Shown here one piece after another: positions 1 through 7,974 of a DNA stretch of 64,000 nt (position 1 is the stretch's first letter; every line of letters begins with the position of its first letter). The notes beneath the pieces are model-generated. The model saw only the letters and a program-made list of their open reading frames with translations, did not search any database and had not been told where the DNA came from. The position numbers were made by a program, and so were the translations under genes. Source of the stretch: an uncultured Proteiniphilum sp. (lineage in GTDB: Bacteria; Bacteroidota; Bacteroidia; Bacteroidales; Dysgonomonadaceae); NCBI GenBank assembly GCA_927407015.1, contig CAKMJT010000029.1:186001-250000 (forward strand), written 5' to 3'.

Positions 1-597
1 ATTGAAAAAACGACCCGTGAACTTCTCCACATTGGTGAGGCTGCCACCGCCGTTATTCCGCACATCGATAATGAGCCCCTTGCAGATGGCCATCCTGTCG
101 AGGACCTGATTGAGGCTGCTCTCACTCAGATCGTTCGTGAAGCTGCCGTAATAGAGGTAACCGATATTATCTTCCAGCACCTTGTACCACATGCCAGAGG
201 CCCTGCTGTAATCCGTCTCTTTCCCGAGATAAAATTTCTGTATGGTGGGGTCGAAATTCACGGGATAGTTATCCTGCCATTCCCAGTAGCGTGTGATATC
301 GTGTGTAGCGGCCAGATTCACATGCCCGTCTTTCAGTTCCGCCAGCATCTCCCCCATCAGTTTAAAAAGGGCATCGTTGTTCATATCGGGGGTGATGCGG
401 ACACTGTACTTCCTATATACCATATCCCAGTCGATCTCCTTGTATTCGAAGAAACAGTAATTCCGGTCCAGAATGGTCCAGAGTGCATCGAAGTTACCGC
501 GCGGATGATTGTCGAACTGCATGTTCACATCCTCACAACCTTGCAACCAAACAAACAGCAGGAACAAAAGAATCAGGTATCGTCTCTTCATCTTCAT
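1..597 (-). CDS. S41-family peptidase lipoprotein, cut by the left window edge
   Basis: Reading the minus strand from the ATG at 597 gives 199 open codons that run off the left edge, so the C-terminal part is missing. The start MKMKRRYLILLFLL is a lipoprotein signal with a lipobox ending LQGC. The body resembles the N-terminal helical domain of tail-specific (C-terminal processing) proteases, with ELKDGHVNL, and the visible end carries DVRNNGGGS, the conserved strand just before the S41 catalytic core. The nucleophilic serine would lie outside the window. It starts 41 bases after the stop of rpiB on the same strand, so it is probably the third gene of the tkt-rpiB transcript. Family call is from motifs; substrate unknown. 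An ATG two codons later (591) is also possible. Confidence 0.8.
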   Translation of the reverse strand, partial: MKMKRRYLILLFLLFVWLQGCEDVNMQFDNHPRGNFDALWTILDRNYCFFEYKEIDWDMVYRKYSVRITPDMNNDALFKLMGEMLAELKDGHVNLAATHDITRYWEWQDNYPVNFDPTIQKFYLGKETDYSRASGMWYKVLEDNIGYLYYGSFTNDLSESSLNQVLDRMAICKGLIIDVRNNGGGSLTNVEKFTGRFFN

Positions 598-638
598 CTG
601 TGCAACAAAGGAATAAATAATGGCCGGTATCCATGCGT

Positions 639-1094
639 TTATCCACAGGGGATCTTTTTGATTCTCCTCTCGTGGCGTCCTCCTTCAAATGGCGTGTTGA
701 GAAAGGTCACCAGGATCTCGTAGACCTCCTCCTCACTCAGGAAACGACCGGGCAGGGAGAGTATGTTCGCATCGTTGTGTGCCCGGGCATAATAAGCGAT
801 CTCCTTGTTCCAGCAAAGTGCTGCCCGGATACCCTGGTGCTTGTTGACTGTCATGCTGATGCCGTTGCCGGTCCCGCAAATGGTTATTCCGGGATAGCAT
901 TCGCCTTTTTCCACTGCTTCTGCCAGCGGATGTGCATAATCGGCATAATCACTGCTTTCTGAGGTGAAAGCACCAAAATCCCTGTAGGGAATACCTTTCT
1001 CTTCCAGCACCCTGAGGATGTATTGCTTCCGCTCAAATCCAGCATGATCGGAACCGATGGCGATCGGTTTTACTGAATGATCAAATAGTGACAT
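639..1094 (-). CDS. rpiB: Ribose-5-phosphate isomerase B (RpiB/LacAB family)
   Basis: This 151-residue protein has the usual length and motifs of RpiB, which interconverts ribose 5-phosphate and ribulose 5-phosphate in the cytoplasm. GSDHAGF lies at residues 14-20 and the active-site loop ICGTGNGIS at 72-80 carries the expected cysteine (C73). RAHNDANIL at 104-112 holds the histidine usually involved in ring opening. It begins only 19 bases after the transketolase stop on the same strand, and both enzymes belong to the non-oxidative pentose phosphate pathway, so co-transcription is very likely. The related sugar isomerases LacA/LacB and AlsB share the fold, but the pairing with transketolase favours RpiB. 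Confidence 0.93.
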   Translation of the reverse strand: MSLFDHSVKPIAIGSDHAGFERKQYILRVLEEKGIPYRDFGAFTSESSDYADYAHPLAEAVEKGECYPGITICGTGNGISMTVNKHQGIRAALCWNKEIAYYARAHNDANILSLPGRFLSEEEVYEILVTFLNTPFEGGRHERRIKKIPCG

Positions 1095-1113
1095 AGCTAC
1101 TCATTTACTGTGA

Positions 1114-3138
1114 TTAGATCAGTTTTTTCACCTGCTCATATACGTTCTTCCCCGTGTAACCCAGTTGTTCGTCAAGCACCGTATAGGGGGCGGAGAATCC
1201 GAAAGAGTTCATGCCCCAGACGGCGCCGTCACCAGCCACAAGTCCTTCCAGCGTCACAGGCAGTCCGGCGGTCATCCCAAATTTTTTCTTTCCTTTTGGC
1301 AACACCGATTCCTGGTATTCGGGAGATTGTGCCCTGAATAATCCTTCGGAGGGAACAGAGACGATACGCACCTTCACCCCGTCGGAACGAAGTAGTGCGG
1401 CACCTTCTACCAGGGTGGATACTTCCGATCCCGAAGCCAGCAGGATCACATCATAGCCCTCTTCATCTTCCACGATGTAAGCTCCTTTTTCTGACTGCAG
1501 TGCATCATTGAAACGTGAGTCCTTAGTGGGCAGGTCTTTGATATTCTGACGGGAGAGGATCAGCCCCGTGGGGGTCTTTGTATTCTCAAGGGCCATTTTC
1601 CATGCCACAGTGGTCTCATTCACGTCCGCAGGACGCAGCACCAGCACGGAGTTATGTCCCTGATGGTTCTGCAGCTTCTCCAGCAGGCGGATCTGAGCCT
1701 CATGTTCCACCGGTTGATGGGTGGGTCCGTCTTCACCTACGCGGAAGGCATCGTGTGTCCAGATAAAGATCACCGGTGTTTCCATCAGTGCGGCTACACG
1801 GATGGATGGTTTCATATAGTCGGAGAAGACGAAGAAGGTGCCACAGGCAGGGATCACACCGCCATGCAGACTCATCCCTATGGTCAGACATGACATGGTG
1901 AACTCGGAAACGCCTGCCTGGAGGAAGGCTCCGGAGAAATCGTCCCTGGTAAACGCTCTCGTATATTTCAGGAAGCCGTCGGTTTTATCGGAATTTGATA
2001 AGTCGGCAGAGGCAACAATCATGTTGTCCACCTGCTGTGCCAATGCGCCCAAAACGGTTGCTGAGGCAGCACGCGTGGCTGCTCCCGGTTTCTGTTGAAT
2101 GGCTTCCCAGTCGATGACGGGCAGTTTACGGGCAAACCATCTGTTTTTCTTTGCTGCCAGCTCAGGGTTGGACTGCGCCCACTCCTTTATTTTTGCCTTC
2201 TTCGCCGCAACGATTGCCTTCAGTTCGCCGATGCGTTTTTCGTAGAGCTCCCTGGCTTCAGGGAAAATAGTGAAAGCATTACCGGGGTCACCACCCAGAT
2301 TCTTGACCGTCTGTGCATAATCGGCTCCTGCGGCACTCAAGGGTTGTCCGTGTGTGGATACCTGACATTCAAAAGAAGTACAGTCGGCTGCCAGGGCTCC
2401 CCTGCCCATGATGGTATTGCCGATGATGATGGTGGGTTTCTCTTTTTCGGCTTTGGCCTCTGTCAGTGCCCTGCGGATCTGATCGACATTGTTGCCGTCG
2501 ATGGAAATCACTTTCCAGTTCCATGCTTCATATTTTTTGGCCACATCTTCGCTCGTGACGACATCGGTGGTGGTGGAGAGCTGAATAGAGTTGGAATCAT
2601 AAAACATGATCAGGTTGCTCAACCCCAGATGACCAGCAATACGGCCCACACCCTGCGATATCTCTTCCTGAATACCGCCGTCGGAGATATAGGTATAGAT
2701 GGTGTGGTCTACCACATCACCCAGGCGGGCCTGGAGAAACCTGGCCGCTACAGCGGCCCCGGCAGCGTAGGCATGACCCTGGCCGAGCGGGCCTGAGGTA
2801 TTTTCAATTCCCCGGGCTACATCCTTTTCCGGATGTCCCGGTGTAGGGCTGCCCCACTGGCGGAAGCCCTTTAATTCATCCAACGAAAACTTACCACTCA
2901 AACAAAGGACGGAATATAACATCGGTGACATGTGTCCCGGGTCGAGGAAGAATCTGTCTCTTGCATCCCATGTGGGATCTTCGGGGTCATATTCGAGGAA
3001 TTCCGAAAACAAGACATTGATATAATCTGCTCCTCCCATGGCGCCGCCGGGATGTCCCGATTTTGCCTGTTCCACCATCGATGCCGAAAGTATACGAATA
3101 TTATCGGCCACTTTGTTCATGATTGCATTATCGTTCAT
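1114..3138 (-). CDS. tkt: Transketolase
   Basis: The 674-residue product is full length for a transketolase, the thiamine diphosphate enzyme that transfers two-carbon units between sugar phosphates. The N-terminal ThDP domain shows GPLGQGHAYAAGAA and YISDGGIQEEISQG; the latter replaces the common GDG of proteobacterial enzymes with SDGG, which I recall as usual in this phylum. The pyrimidine-binding domain has THDAFRVGEDGPTHQPVEH, including the histidines that contact substrate. rpiB follows at once downstream. A -7 element TATCTTTG sits about 80 bases upstream of the start. The start MNDNAIMNK was kept because it is the first ATG in frame; the methionine at residue 7 is an alternative. Confidence 0.97.
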   Translation of the reverse strand: MNDNAIMNKVADNIRILSASMVEQAKSGHPGGAMGGADYINVLFSEFLEYDPEDPTWDARDRFFLDPGHMSPMLYSVLCLSGKFSLDELKGFRQWGSPTPGHPEKDVARGIENTSGPLGQGHAYAAGAAVAARFLQARLGDVVDHTIYTYISDGGIQEEISQGVGRIAGHLGLSNLIMFYDSNSIQLSTTTDVVTSEDVAKKYEAWNWKVISIDGNNVDQIRRALTEAKAEKEKPTIIIGNTIMGRGALAADCTSFECQVSTHGQPLSAAGADYAQTVKNLGGDPGNAFTIFPEARELYEKRIGELKAIVAAKKAKIKEWAQSNPELAAKKNRWFARKLPVIDWEAIQQKPGAATRAASATVLGALAQQVDNMIVASADLSNSDKTDGFLKYTRAFTRDDFSGAFLQAGVSEFTMSCLTIGMSLHGGVIPACGTFFVFSDYMKPSIRVAALMETPVIFIWTHDAFRVGEDGPTHQPVEHEAQIRLLEKLQNHQGHNSVLVLRPADVNETTVAWKMALENTKTPTGLILSRQNIKDLPTKDSRFNDALQSEKGAYIVEDEEGYDVILLASGSEVSTLVEGAALLRSDGVKVRIVSVPSEGLFRAQSPEYQESVLPKGKKKFGMTAGLPVTLEGLVAGDGAVWGMNSFGFSAPYTVLDEQLGYTGKNVYEQVKKLI

Positions 3139-3216
3139 AAAATATTGGTAATATATGTGTTATTTAGTTCTACATTGATTCAGTTTTCCTGTACGCTTTT
3201 TATGGATGATTAGCCA

Positions 3217-3224
3217 CAAAGATA
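3217..3224 (-). promoter_or_regulatory. Candidate -7 element of the tkt promoter
   Basis: The minus strand reads TATCTTTG, matching the Bacteroidota housekeeping consensus TAnnTTTG. It would place the transcription start about 70 bases before the tkt ATG. No good TTTG is seen at the -33 distance, which is common in this phylum. Expression is inferred. Confidence 0.5.
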
Positions 3225-3394
3225 GCTATTTTTTGAAAGTAACGAACTGAAATGAATGATATGTTTGCAGTTTGATCTGATACTGTTTGATTGATCTTCA
3301 TATTATAGGGATCTTCCGGAGGCAAAATAAAGATAAAATGGTTACTTTTACACCGTAAAGTTGTCCGGGAGAAAACAATGCATCATACAGGATG

Positions 3395-3436
3395 CTGAAA
3401 GCTGTTAACTGACCACTGAACGCTGAACGCTGAAAA
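3395..3436 (+). repeat. Six-unit heptanucleotide tandem repeat, CTGANNN type
   Basis: Six consecutive 7-base units read CTGAAAG, CTGTTAA, CTGACCA, CTGAACG, CTGAACG, CTGAAAA. The tract ends three bases before the ATG at 3440, so it fills the place where a ribosome binding site would be. The core GCTGA recurs in the tract at 36381-36450 and in the 8-bp tract at 6067-6149. Confidence 0.85.
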
Positions 3437-3439
3437 ATA

Positions 3440-4195
3440 ATGGGATTAAGCAAGAATAAGTTTAAGTATATCCAGTCGCTGAAGGAGAAAAAATTCCGCA
3501 GCGAGCACTATACTTTTGTAGCGGAAGGAACCAAGCTGGTGCTCGATTTGCTGGCCACCTGCCAATGCCAGTTCATCGCGGCACTGCCGGAGATTCTGGC
3601 TGCTCATCCTGAAATAAAGGCTGAGGAGATCGTGGAGGCAGATGAAAGCGAGCTGAAGAAAGCCACACTGCTGAAAACGGCACCGCAGGCCATCGCTGTT
3701 TTTTACCGTCCGGAGTATGATATTGAGAAAGCCGACCTGGGTAACAGATTGAGCCTTGTGCTTGACAGTGTGCAGGATCCGGGCAATGTGGGCGCCATCG
3801 TTCGTATTGCCGACTGGTTTGGCATTGAAACGATCATTTGTTCACCCGACACGGCCGATCTGTACAACCCCAAGACCGTGCAGGCGACCATGGGAGCCAT
3901 CGCCCGTGTGAAGGTATATTACACTGATCCTGTTGCTTTTCTGCAGCAACATACCCATCTCCCTGTCTACGGGACATTTCTGGAAGGAGCTGATATATAT
4001 ACGGAAACACTCACGGGCAATGGGCTCATCGTAATGGGGAGTGAAGGCAGGGGAATCAGGCGTGAAGTGGCGGAGCTGATCAGCAGAAAGCTATACATCC
4101 CCAGCTACCCCGCCGGGAGAGCCACTTCCGAATCGCTGAACGTCGCTGCAGCCACAGCCATCGTGTGTGCGGAATTTCGCCGCAGGGGGAGATAA
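3440..4195 (+). CDS. TrmH/SpoU-family RNA 2'-O-ribose methyltransferase
   Basis: The 251-residue protein has a short N-terminal RNA-binding region (residues 1-95) and a SPOUT knot domain with the three family motifs: DPGNVGAIVRIADWFG at 113-128, VMGSEGRGI at 198-206 and SLNVAAATA at 232-240. The asparagine and arginine of motif 1 and the SLNVA motif form the S-adenosylmethionine and catalytic site in this family. It should methylate a ribose in rRNA or tRNA; the sequence does not say which nucleotide. The ATG is preceded by the heptad repeat rather than a purine-rich site. It converges on the tRNA-His gene on the other strand. Confidence 0.92.
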   Translation: MGLSKNKFKYIQSLKEKKFRSEHYTFVAEGTKLVLDLLATCQCQFIAALPEILAAHPEIKAEEIVEADESELKKATLLKTAPQAIAVFYRPEYDIEKADLGNRLSLVLDSVQDPGNVGAIVRIADWFGIETIICSPDTADLYNPKTVQATMGAIARVKVYYTDPVAFLQQHTHLPVYGTFLEGADIYTETLTGNGLIVMGSEGRGIRREVAELISRKLYIPSYPAGRATSESLNVAAATAIVCAEFRRRGR

Positions 4196-4224
4196 AAAAA
4201 TCACCCGTGTAGAAACAGGTGATT
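4192..4224 (-). terminator. Rho-independent terminator of tRNA-His
   Basis: On the minus strand AATCACCTGT and a matching GGTGATT-containing arm form a stem of about ten pairs (one G-T wobble) with a six-base loop, followed directly by TTTTTTT. It lies about 50 bases beyond the tRNA 3' end and reaches the stop codon of the convergent methyltransferase gene. Confidence 0.85.
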
Positions 4225-4274
4225 ACCTAAAACAAATCTAAAGAGAATAAAAATCTCATTCAAAATGAGATGTG

Positions 4275-4349
<75 letters not shown>

Positions 4350-4367
4350 ATGTTTTAAATACGGGTG

Positions 4368-4375
4368 CAAAGATA
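4368..4375 (-). promoter_or_regulatory. Candidate -7 element of the tRNA-His promoter
   Basis: TATCTTTG on the minus strand, followed by GCACC, lies about 19 bases before the mature tRNA 5' end. This is a full match to TAnnTTTG at a sensible distance for a short tRNA leader. Confidence 0.6.
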
Positions 4376-4561
4376 CAATTTTTTTGTCATTCCACATCGA
4401 AAACGCCAAAATTTTCAAAAAAATGGCTGATGGAATCAATGCTGCCTGAAAAAAATTGTATATTTACAAAATGTAAAATGCACCCCGGACAGGGTCAAAC
4501 AAGTCTGTCATGACTCCCGGCTTTCATTCTATTTGAATACAGAACAAGAAAAAAGAGATAG

Positions 4562-5158
4562 ATGGTGACAAAAAAAATAAAACTTTCCATATTGGGAATA
4601 TCATTCAGCCAGGTGCAAGCCGGGGCTTATGCGCTTATTTTTGCAGAGGAGAAGGGCATCCGCCGTCTACCTATTGTCATCGGGACCCCTGAGGCCCAGT
4701 CCATTGCCATCGTCATGGAGGGTATCACTCCTCCCAGGCCGCTGTCGCATGATCTGATGTGTTCCATCTGGAAAGAACTCGGCATTGAACTGATAGAGGT
4801 GCTGATCCATAAGTTTGAGGATGGGGCATTCTTCTCTGAGTTGTTGTTGCGGCAAAACGGGATTGAATATCGTATCGACTCGCGCACATCAGATGCCGTC
4901 GCGTTGGCTATACGCACCAATTCACCGATCTACACCACGGAAGAGATCATGCAAAATATGGCCATCGTATTCGATGAACAGGCACCCTCCGCCACTGCTG
5001 AGCCGTTGAAGGAGGAGGAAGGCCAGCAGGAGGAAGAGCTATCAGATCTGCGGCTGGAAGCACTGAAAGTTCGTCTCACCGAGGCCGTAAATGAAGAGAA
5101 CTATGAGCTGGCCACCCGTCTGCGTGATGAGATCAACCGGCGGGAAAACAAATTCTGA
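4562..5158 (+). CDS. Bifunctional nuclease family protein (DUF151) with C-terminal UVR motif
   Basis: Residues 1 to about 140 match the bifunctional nuclease (BFN, DUF151) family: an early LPIVIGTPEAQSIAI, then SHDLMCSIWKELGIELIEV and a later SRTSDAVALAIRTNSPIY. After an acidic linker the last 35 residues form a UvrB/UvrC-type helical hairpin, LTEAVNEENYELATRLRDEI. This BFN-UVR pairing is common in Bacteroidota. Some plant and bacterial BFN members have DNase/RNase activity, but the cellular role of this one is not shown by sequence. The stop lies 11 bases before the rsmE start on the same strand, so the two are likely co-transcribed. Confidence 0.9.
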   Translation: MVTKKIKLSILGISFSQVQAGAYALIFAEEKGIRRLPIVIGTPEAQSIAIVMEGITPPRPLSHDLMCSIWKELGIELIEVLIHKFEDGAFFSELLLRQNGIEYRIDSRTSDAVALAIRTNSPIYTTEEIMQNMAIVFDEQAPSATAEPLKEEEGQQEEELSDLRLEALKVRLTEAVNEENYELATRLRDEINRRENKF

Positions 5159-5169
5159 ATACGTACAAG

Positions 5170-5886
5170 ATGGCCGACACGCTCTTCTATTGTCCCGAAA
5201 TCCGGATCAGCCCCATCCTTTCTGAACAGGAATCGCAGCACTGCGTCAAGGTCCTCCGCATGAAGGAAGGAGACAACCTGACCGTCACCGACGGCGCAGG
5301 GTCGTTCTACGACTGCAGCCTGCTGCAGGCCCATCCCAGACAGTGTATACTGCATATCCTGCGACAGTGGGAGGAGCCCGGAAAAAGAGACTATATACTT
5401 CATATCGCCTTCGCACCCACCAAGCAGATGGACCGCAACGAGTGGTTCGTGGAGAAAGCCACCGAGATGGGGACCGACCGTTTCACCCCCATACTCAGCA
5501 GCTACTCCGAACGAAAGGAGATCAAACAAGAGCGGCTGGAGAAGATTGCCATTTCGGCGATGAAACAGTCGCAACAGGCACGCCTGCCACGAATCGATGA
5601 GTTAACCCGTTTCGTCGGGCTGGTTTCACAACCCTTCAAGGGGCGGAAGTTTATCGCCCACTGTTACGATCATCCCAAAAAGCTGCTGACACAGACCTAC
5701 AGGAAAGGAGAGAATGCGTTGATCCTGATCGGCCCCGAGGGTGACTTCAGCGAAGAGGAGGTAGCGCATGCGATCGCGAATGGTTTTGAACCGGTGAGCC
5801 TGGGAGATACGAGACTCCGCACGGAGACAGCCTCCCTTGTCGCCACACACACCATCCATGTGATCAACCAAATAACATCAAAATAG
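5170..5886 (+). CDS. rsmE: 16S rRNA (uracil1498-N3)-methyltransferase RsmE
   Basis: The 238-residue protein has the PUA-like N-terminal domain and C-terminal trefoil-knot domain of RsmE, which methylates U1498 in helix 44 of 16S rRNA. Diagnostic motifs are QHCVKVLRMKEGD near residue 23, KATEMGTDRFTPI near 97, LIGPEGDFSEEEV near 186 and LGDTRLRTETA near 210; the last two bind S-adenosylmethionine. Length is normal. It follows the BFN-family gene closely and precedes a broken lipoprotein gene by 6 bases. Confidence 0.95.
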   Translation: MADTLFYCPEIRISPILSEQESQHCVKVLRMKEGDNLTVTDGAGSFYDCSLLQAHPRQCILHILRQWEEPGKRDYILHIAFAPTKQMDRNEWFVEKATEMGTDRFTPILSSYSERKEIKQERLEKIAISAMKQSQQARLPRIDELTRFVGLVSQPFKGRKFIAHCYDHPKKLLTQTYRKGENALILIGPEGDFSEEEVAHAIANGFEPVSLGDTRLRTETASLVATHTIHVINQITSK

Positions 5887-5892
5887 ACCACA

Positions 5893-6108
5893 ATGAAGAA
5901 ACTGTTTTTTGTTGTTTCAATGCTGGTGTTACTGTTTGCCGTAGGCTGCAACAATGGCGGCAGTCAGAAAGAAAGTCCCCGGATTGCCATTGCCGGCATC
6001 GCCATCGAGTCGAGTACCTTCTCACCCGCCATATCACACGAGGATGCGTTCAGGGCGAGAGTGGGCGATGATGTGTGGATATGCGGATGTGATGATGTGC
6101 TGATGTAA
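5893..6108 (+). pseudogene. Truncated M81 (MlrC-like) metallopeptidase-type lipoprotein gene
   Basis: The 71-codon frame starts with a lipoprotein signal (lipobox FAVGC). It continues with RIAIAGIAIESSTFSPA, which resembles the conserved N-terminus of the M81 microcystin-degradation family, whose members are normally several hundred residues. The similarity stops around residue 60. The remaining codons, including the stop, lie in an 8-bp-period repeat tract (GATGTG-type units), so the gene appears to have lost its body and been capped by repeat sequence. It could be a decayed copy of a full gene elsewhere. A short functional lipoprotein cannot be excluded. Confidence 0.65.
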
Positions 6109-6149
6109 GGATTGGCTGATTGGCTGATTGGCTGATGTATTGATGTGTG
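6067..6149 (+). repeat. Octanucleotide-period tandem repeat tract
   Basis: From about 6067 the sequence has an 8-base period: degenerate units such as GCGGATGT, GATGATGT and GCTGATGT, then three perfect GATTGGCT copies at 6110-6133, then GATGTATT and GATGTGTG. The first half forms the 3' end of the truncated lipoprotein frame and the rest is the spacer before nth. The core GCTGA is shared with the heptad tracts at 3395 and 36381. Confidence 0.85.
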
Positions 6150-6194
6150 AATTAAGCAATTCGGGAATTCGATGATTTGGCAAAATATCGGAAT

Positions 6195-6854
6195 ATGACA
6201 AAAAAGGAGCGATATAAAAAAGTGATCGGCTGGTTTGAGGCCAACGCCGAATCGGCCGAGACTGAGTTACATTACCAGAACCCGTACCAGCTGCTGGTGG
6301 CGGTGATCCTGTCAGCCCAATGTACCGACAAGCGTGTGAATCAGATCACCCCTCCCCTCTTCGAGGCGTTTCCCACGCCGGAGGTGTTGGCTGCCACCTC
6401 ACCCGACAGCGTATTTGAATATATCCGCTCCTGCTCCTACCCCAACAACAAGGCAAAAAGTCTGGTGGGGATGGCCAAAAAGCTGGTATCCTATTTTGGC
6501 GGAGAGGTACCTGCTGATATAGACCAGTTGCTCACCATCCCCGGTGTGGGGCGCAAGACGGCCAACGTGATACTGGCGGTTGCTTTCGACAAACCCGCCA
6601 TGCCGGTGGACACCCACGTGTTCCGCGTGGCCAACCGTATCGGGCTCACCCGCAATTCAAAGACACCGCTGGAGACGGAGCGGGAACTGGTGAAGCAGAT
6701 CCCCGCCCATCTGCTATCCAAAGCGCATCACTGGCTGATCCTTCACGGACGATATATCTGCGTGGCACGAAAGCCCAAGTGTGACATCTGTGGACTCAGG
6801 GAGTGGTGTCAATTCTATAACGAAAATAGTAAAGTGAATATACATTTGCTATAA
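6195..6854 (+). CDS. nth: Endonuclease III
   Basis: This DNA glycosylase/AP lyase removes oxidised pyrimidines in base excision repair. AQCTDKRVN carries the catalytic lysine, LTIPGVGRKTANVIL is the helix-hairpin-helix, and MPVDTHVFRVANRIG holds the catalytic aspartate. The C-terminal C-x6-C-x2-C-x5-C (CVARKPKCDICGLREWC) binds the 4Fe-4S cluster. I chose the ATG at 6195 (MTKKERYKK) over a TTG at 6177, because the upstream codons lie next to the repeat tract and add nothing conserved. The protein is about 219 residues, as usual. Confidence 0.95.
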   Translation: MTKKERYKKVIGWFEANAESAETELHYQNPYQLLVAVILSAQCTDKRVNQITPPLFEAFPTPEVLAATSPDSVFEYIRSCSYPNNKAKSLVGMAKKLVSYFGGEVPADIDQLLTIPGVGRKTANVILAVAFDKPAMPVDTHVFRVANRIGLTRNSKTPLETERELVKQIPAHLLSKAHHWLILHGRYICVARKPKCDICGLREWCQFYNENSKVNIHLL

Positions 6855-6895
6855 TAATCGCAGTTGGAAGGATCCGGACCTTTAGCAAAAAGCAA

Positions 6896-6935
6896 AAATC
6901 AAAATCAGCTGAATAAAGGATAAATCAAAATCAGC
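6896..6935. repeat. 14-base direct repeat downstream of nth
   Basis: AAATCAAAATCAGC occurs at 6896-6909 and again at 6922-6935, 26 bases apart, in the 110-base gap between the convergent nth and NIPSNAP genes. No hairpin or terminator is evident there. Confidence 0.6.
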
Positions 6936-6964
6936 AGCATCCATCCGAAGTTGTTTTTATTTCC

Positions 6965-7753
6965 TCAAAAATCGGAATAATCGGCAGGGCGCAGAAAGGT
7001 AACATCACTATGCGAAACATTATTCTTGTATTCGGGAAGTGAGGACAATTGCTTCCAGTCGGGATCACTGCCAAATGCCGCCCAGTGTGCATCTCTGTCT
7101 GCCTTATTCTCAAATGTGGTCATGTACATCAGGTTAGGCATGTGTGCCCCTGCAACCACCTCACTATAAAAAACCGGATTGAAATTCAGTTTGTTAAAGA
7201 TATCCATTTCGCCGCCTTCGTTGAACATCCGGACTTTGTTGCGAAAAATAGCTTCACCGGCACTTTCATAACTCCGCAACTCATACACACGTTCATTTTT
7301 AGGTGAGGTCAATTTAGGCAACCTCATTACGGGAGACAAGGCAAATGCCTTGAGGATGATTGTCTCCATGCGGGTGTATGCAGGGGCATTGTGTACCACG
7401 TTCAGGTATTCCTTTCCTGCCGACCTGAATTTCTCATTTTTCATCAACTCGCTGTTGATCTCCTCAATCCTGTTCAGGGATTTCACCGGAATGAAAACAT
7501 ACATCGATTTGTTCGCGGAAGTATCGTTTGCGATTGCCTTAAAAACCCCCACCGATCGGACACCCATTTCATGCAGGAAGGGAATCAGTGCCTGCTGAAA
7601 ATAATCGTCCAGGATCTTTTCCTGCTCAACCCTGTTGTAATGATATACCGTAAGCTGGTAGAACTCCTGCTTCTCCTTCTTTGGCTTTGCCCATAGGAAC
7701 TGAGGAATAATCATTAAGGCCATCACGATAACAAGTAAAGTTTTTGTTTGCAT
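6965..7753 (-). CDS. Secreted NIPSNAP-family protein
   Basis: The predicted product is about 262 residues. From MQTKTLLVIVMALMIIP it starts with a signal peptide that probably ends near FLWAKP. It then carries two ferredoxin-like NIPSNAP modules, first YQLTVYHYNRVEQEKILDDY and later VYELRSYESAGEAIFRNK with MPNLMYMTTFENKADRDAHW. NIPSNAP proteins are widespread, often periplasmic in Bacteroidota, and their biochemical role is unsettled. I preferred the start at 7753 over the ATG at 7801 because the signal peptide then sits at the N-terminus. It lies downstream of the large glycan locus on the same strand but has its own promoter-like element, so a role in that pathway is unproven. Confidence 0.8.
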   Translation of the reverse strand: MQTKTLLVIVMALMIIPQFLWAKPKKEKQEFYQLTVYHYNRVEQEKILDDYFQQALIPFLHEMGVRSVGVFKAIANDTSANKSMYVFIPVKSLNRIEEINSELMKNEKFRSAGKEYLNVVHNAPAYTRMETIILKAFALSPVMRLPKLTSPKNERVYELRSYESAGEAIFRNKVRMFNEGGEMDIFNKLNFNPVFYSEVVAGAHMPNLMYMTTFENKADRDAHWAAFGSDPDWKQLSSLPEYKNNVSHSDVTFLRPADYSDF

Positions 7754-7824
7754 GCTATTATTACAATTGTGTTTTCGTTTATCATTGAACAGGAGCATCA
7801 CACTAAAATGAGATTTCCCTCAGA

Positions 7825-7832
7825 CAAAGATA
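7825..7832 (-). promoter_or_regulatory. Candidate -7 element for the NIPSNAP gene
   Basis: TATCTTTG on the minus strand lies about 70 bases before the preferred start codon at 7753 and matches TAnnTTTG. It suggests the NIPSNAP gene is transcribed separately from the glycan locus upstream. Confidence 0.5.
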
Positions 7833-7925
7833 TTTATTTATTTGTTACTGTCTGCAATTAGTCTCCAAACATTCAACCATGTTTATTCTCCTCAATGCGG
7901 AAATGAAAAAGAAAGAGATAGTGAA

Positions 7926-7941
7926 TCACCCTATCGGGTGA
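7926..7941. other. Small perfect hairpin TCACCC-TATC-GGGTGA
   Basis: A six-pair stem with a four-base loop lies in the gap after the DUF5652 gene. No T tract follows on the minus strand, so it is at best a weak terminator or an mRNA end-stabilising structure. Confidence 0.35.
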
Positions 7942-7974
7942 CGCATCCTCTCCTGAAAACTTTACAGCTAACGG

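Larger units (their letters stand above)
3139..3439. other. Divergent intergenic region between tkt and the SpoU methyltransferase gene
   Basis: About 300 bases without a credible gene. It holds the tkt -7 element (3217-3224, minus), a weaker plus-strand TATGTTTG at 3260-3267 that could serve the methyltransferase gene with a leader of about 165 bases, and a 7-bp-period repeat tract at 3395-3436 ending just before the downstream start codon. Confidence 0.6.

Noticed and set aside
3260-3267. Plus-strand TATGTTTG as promoter of the SpoU methyltransferase gene
   Set aside because: It matches TAnnTTTG but has no -33 element at a good distance and would leave a leader of about 165 bases; kept only as a note in the intergenic entry.
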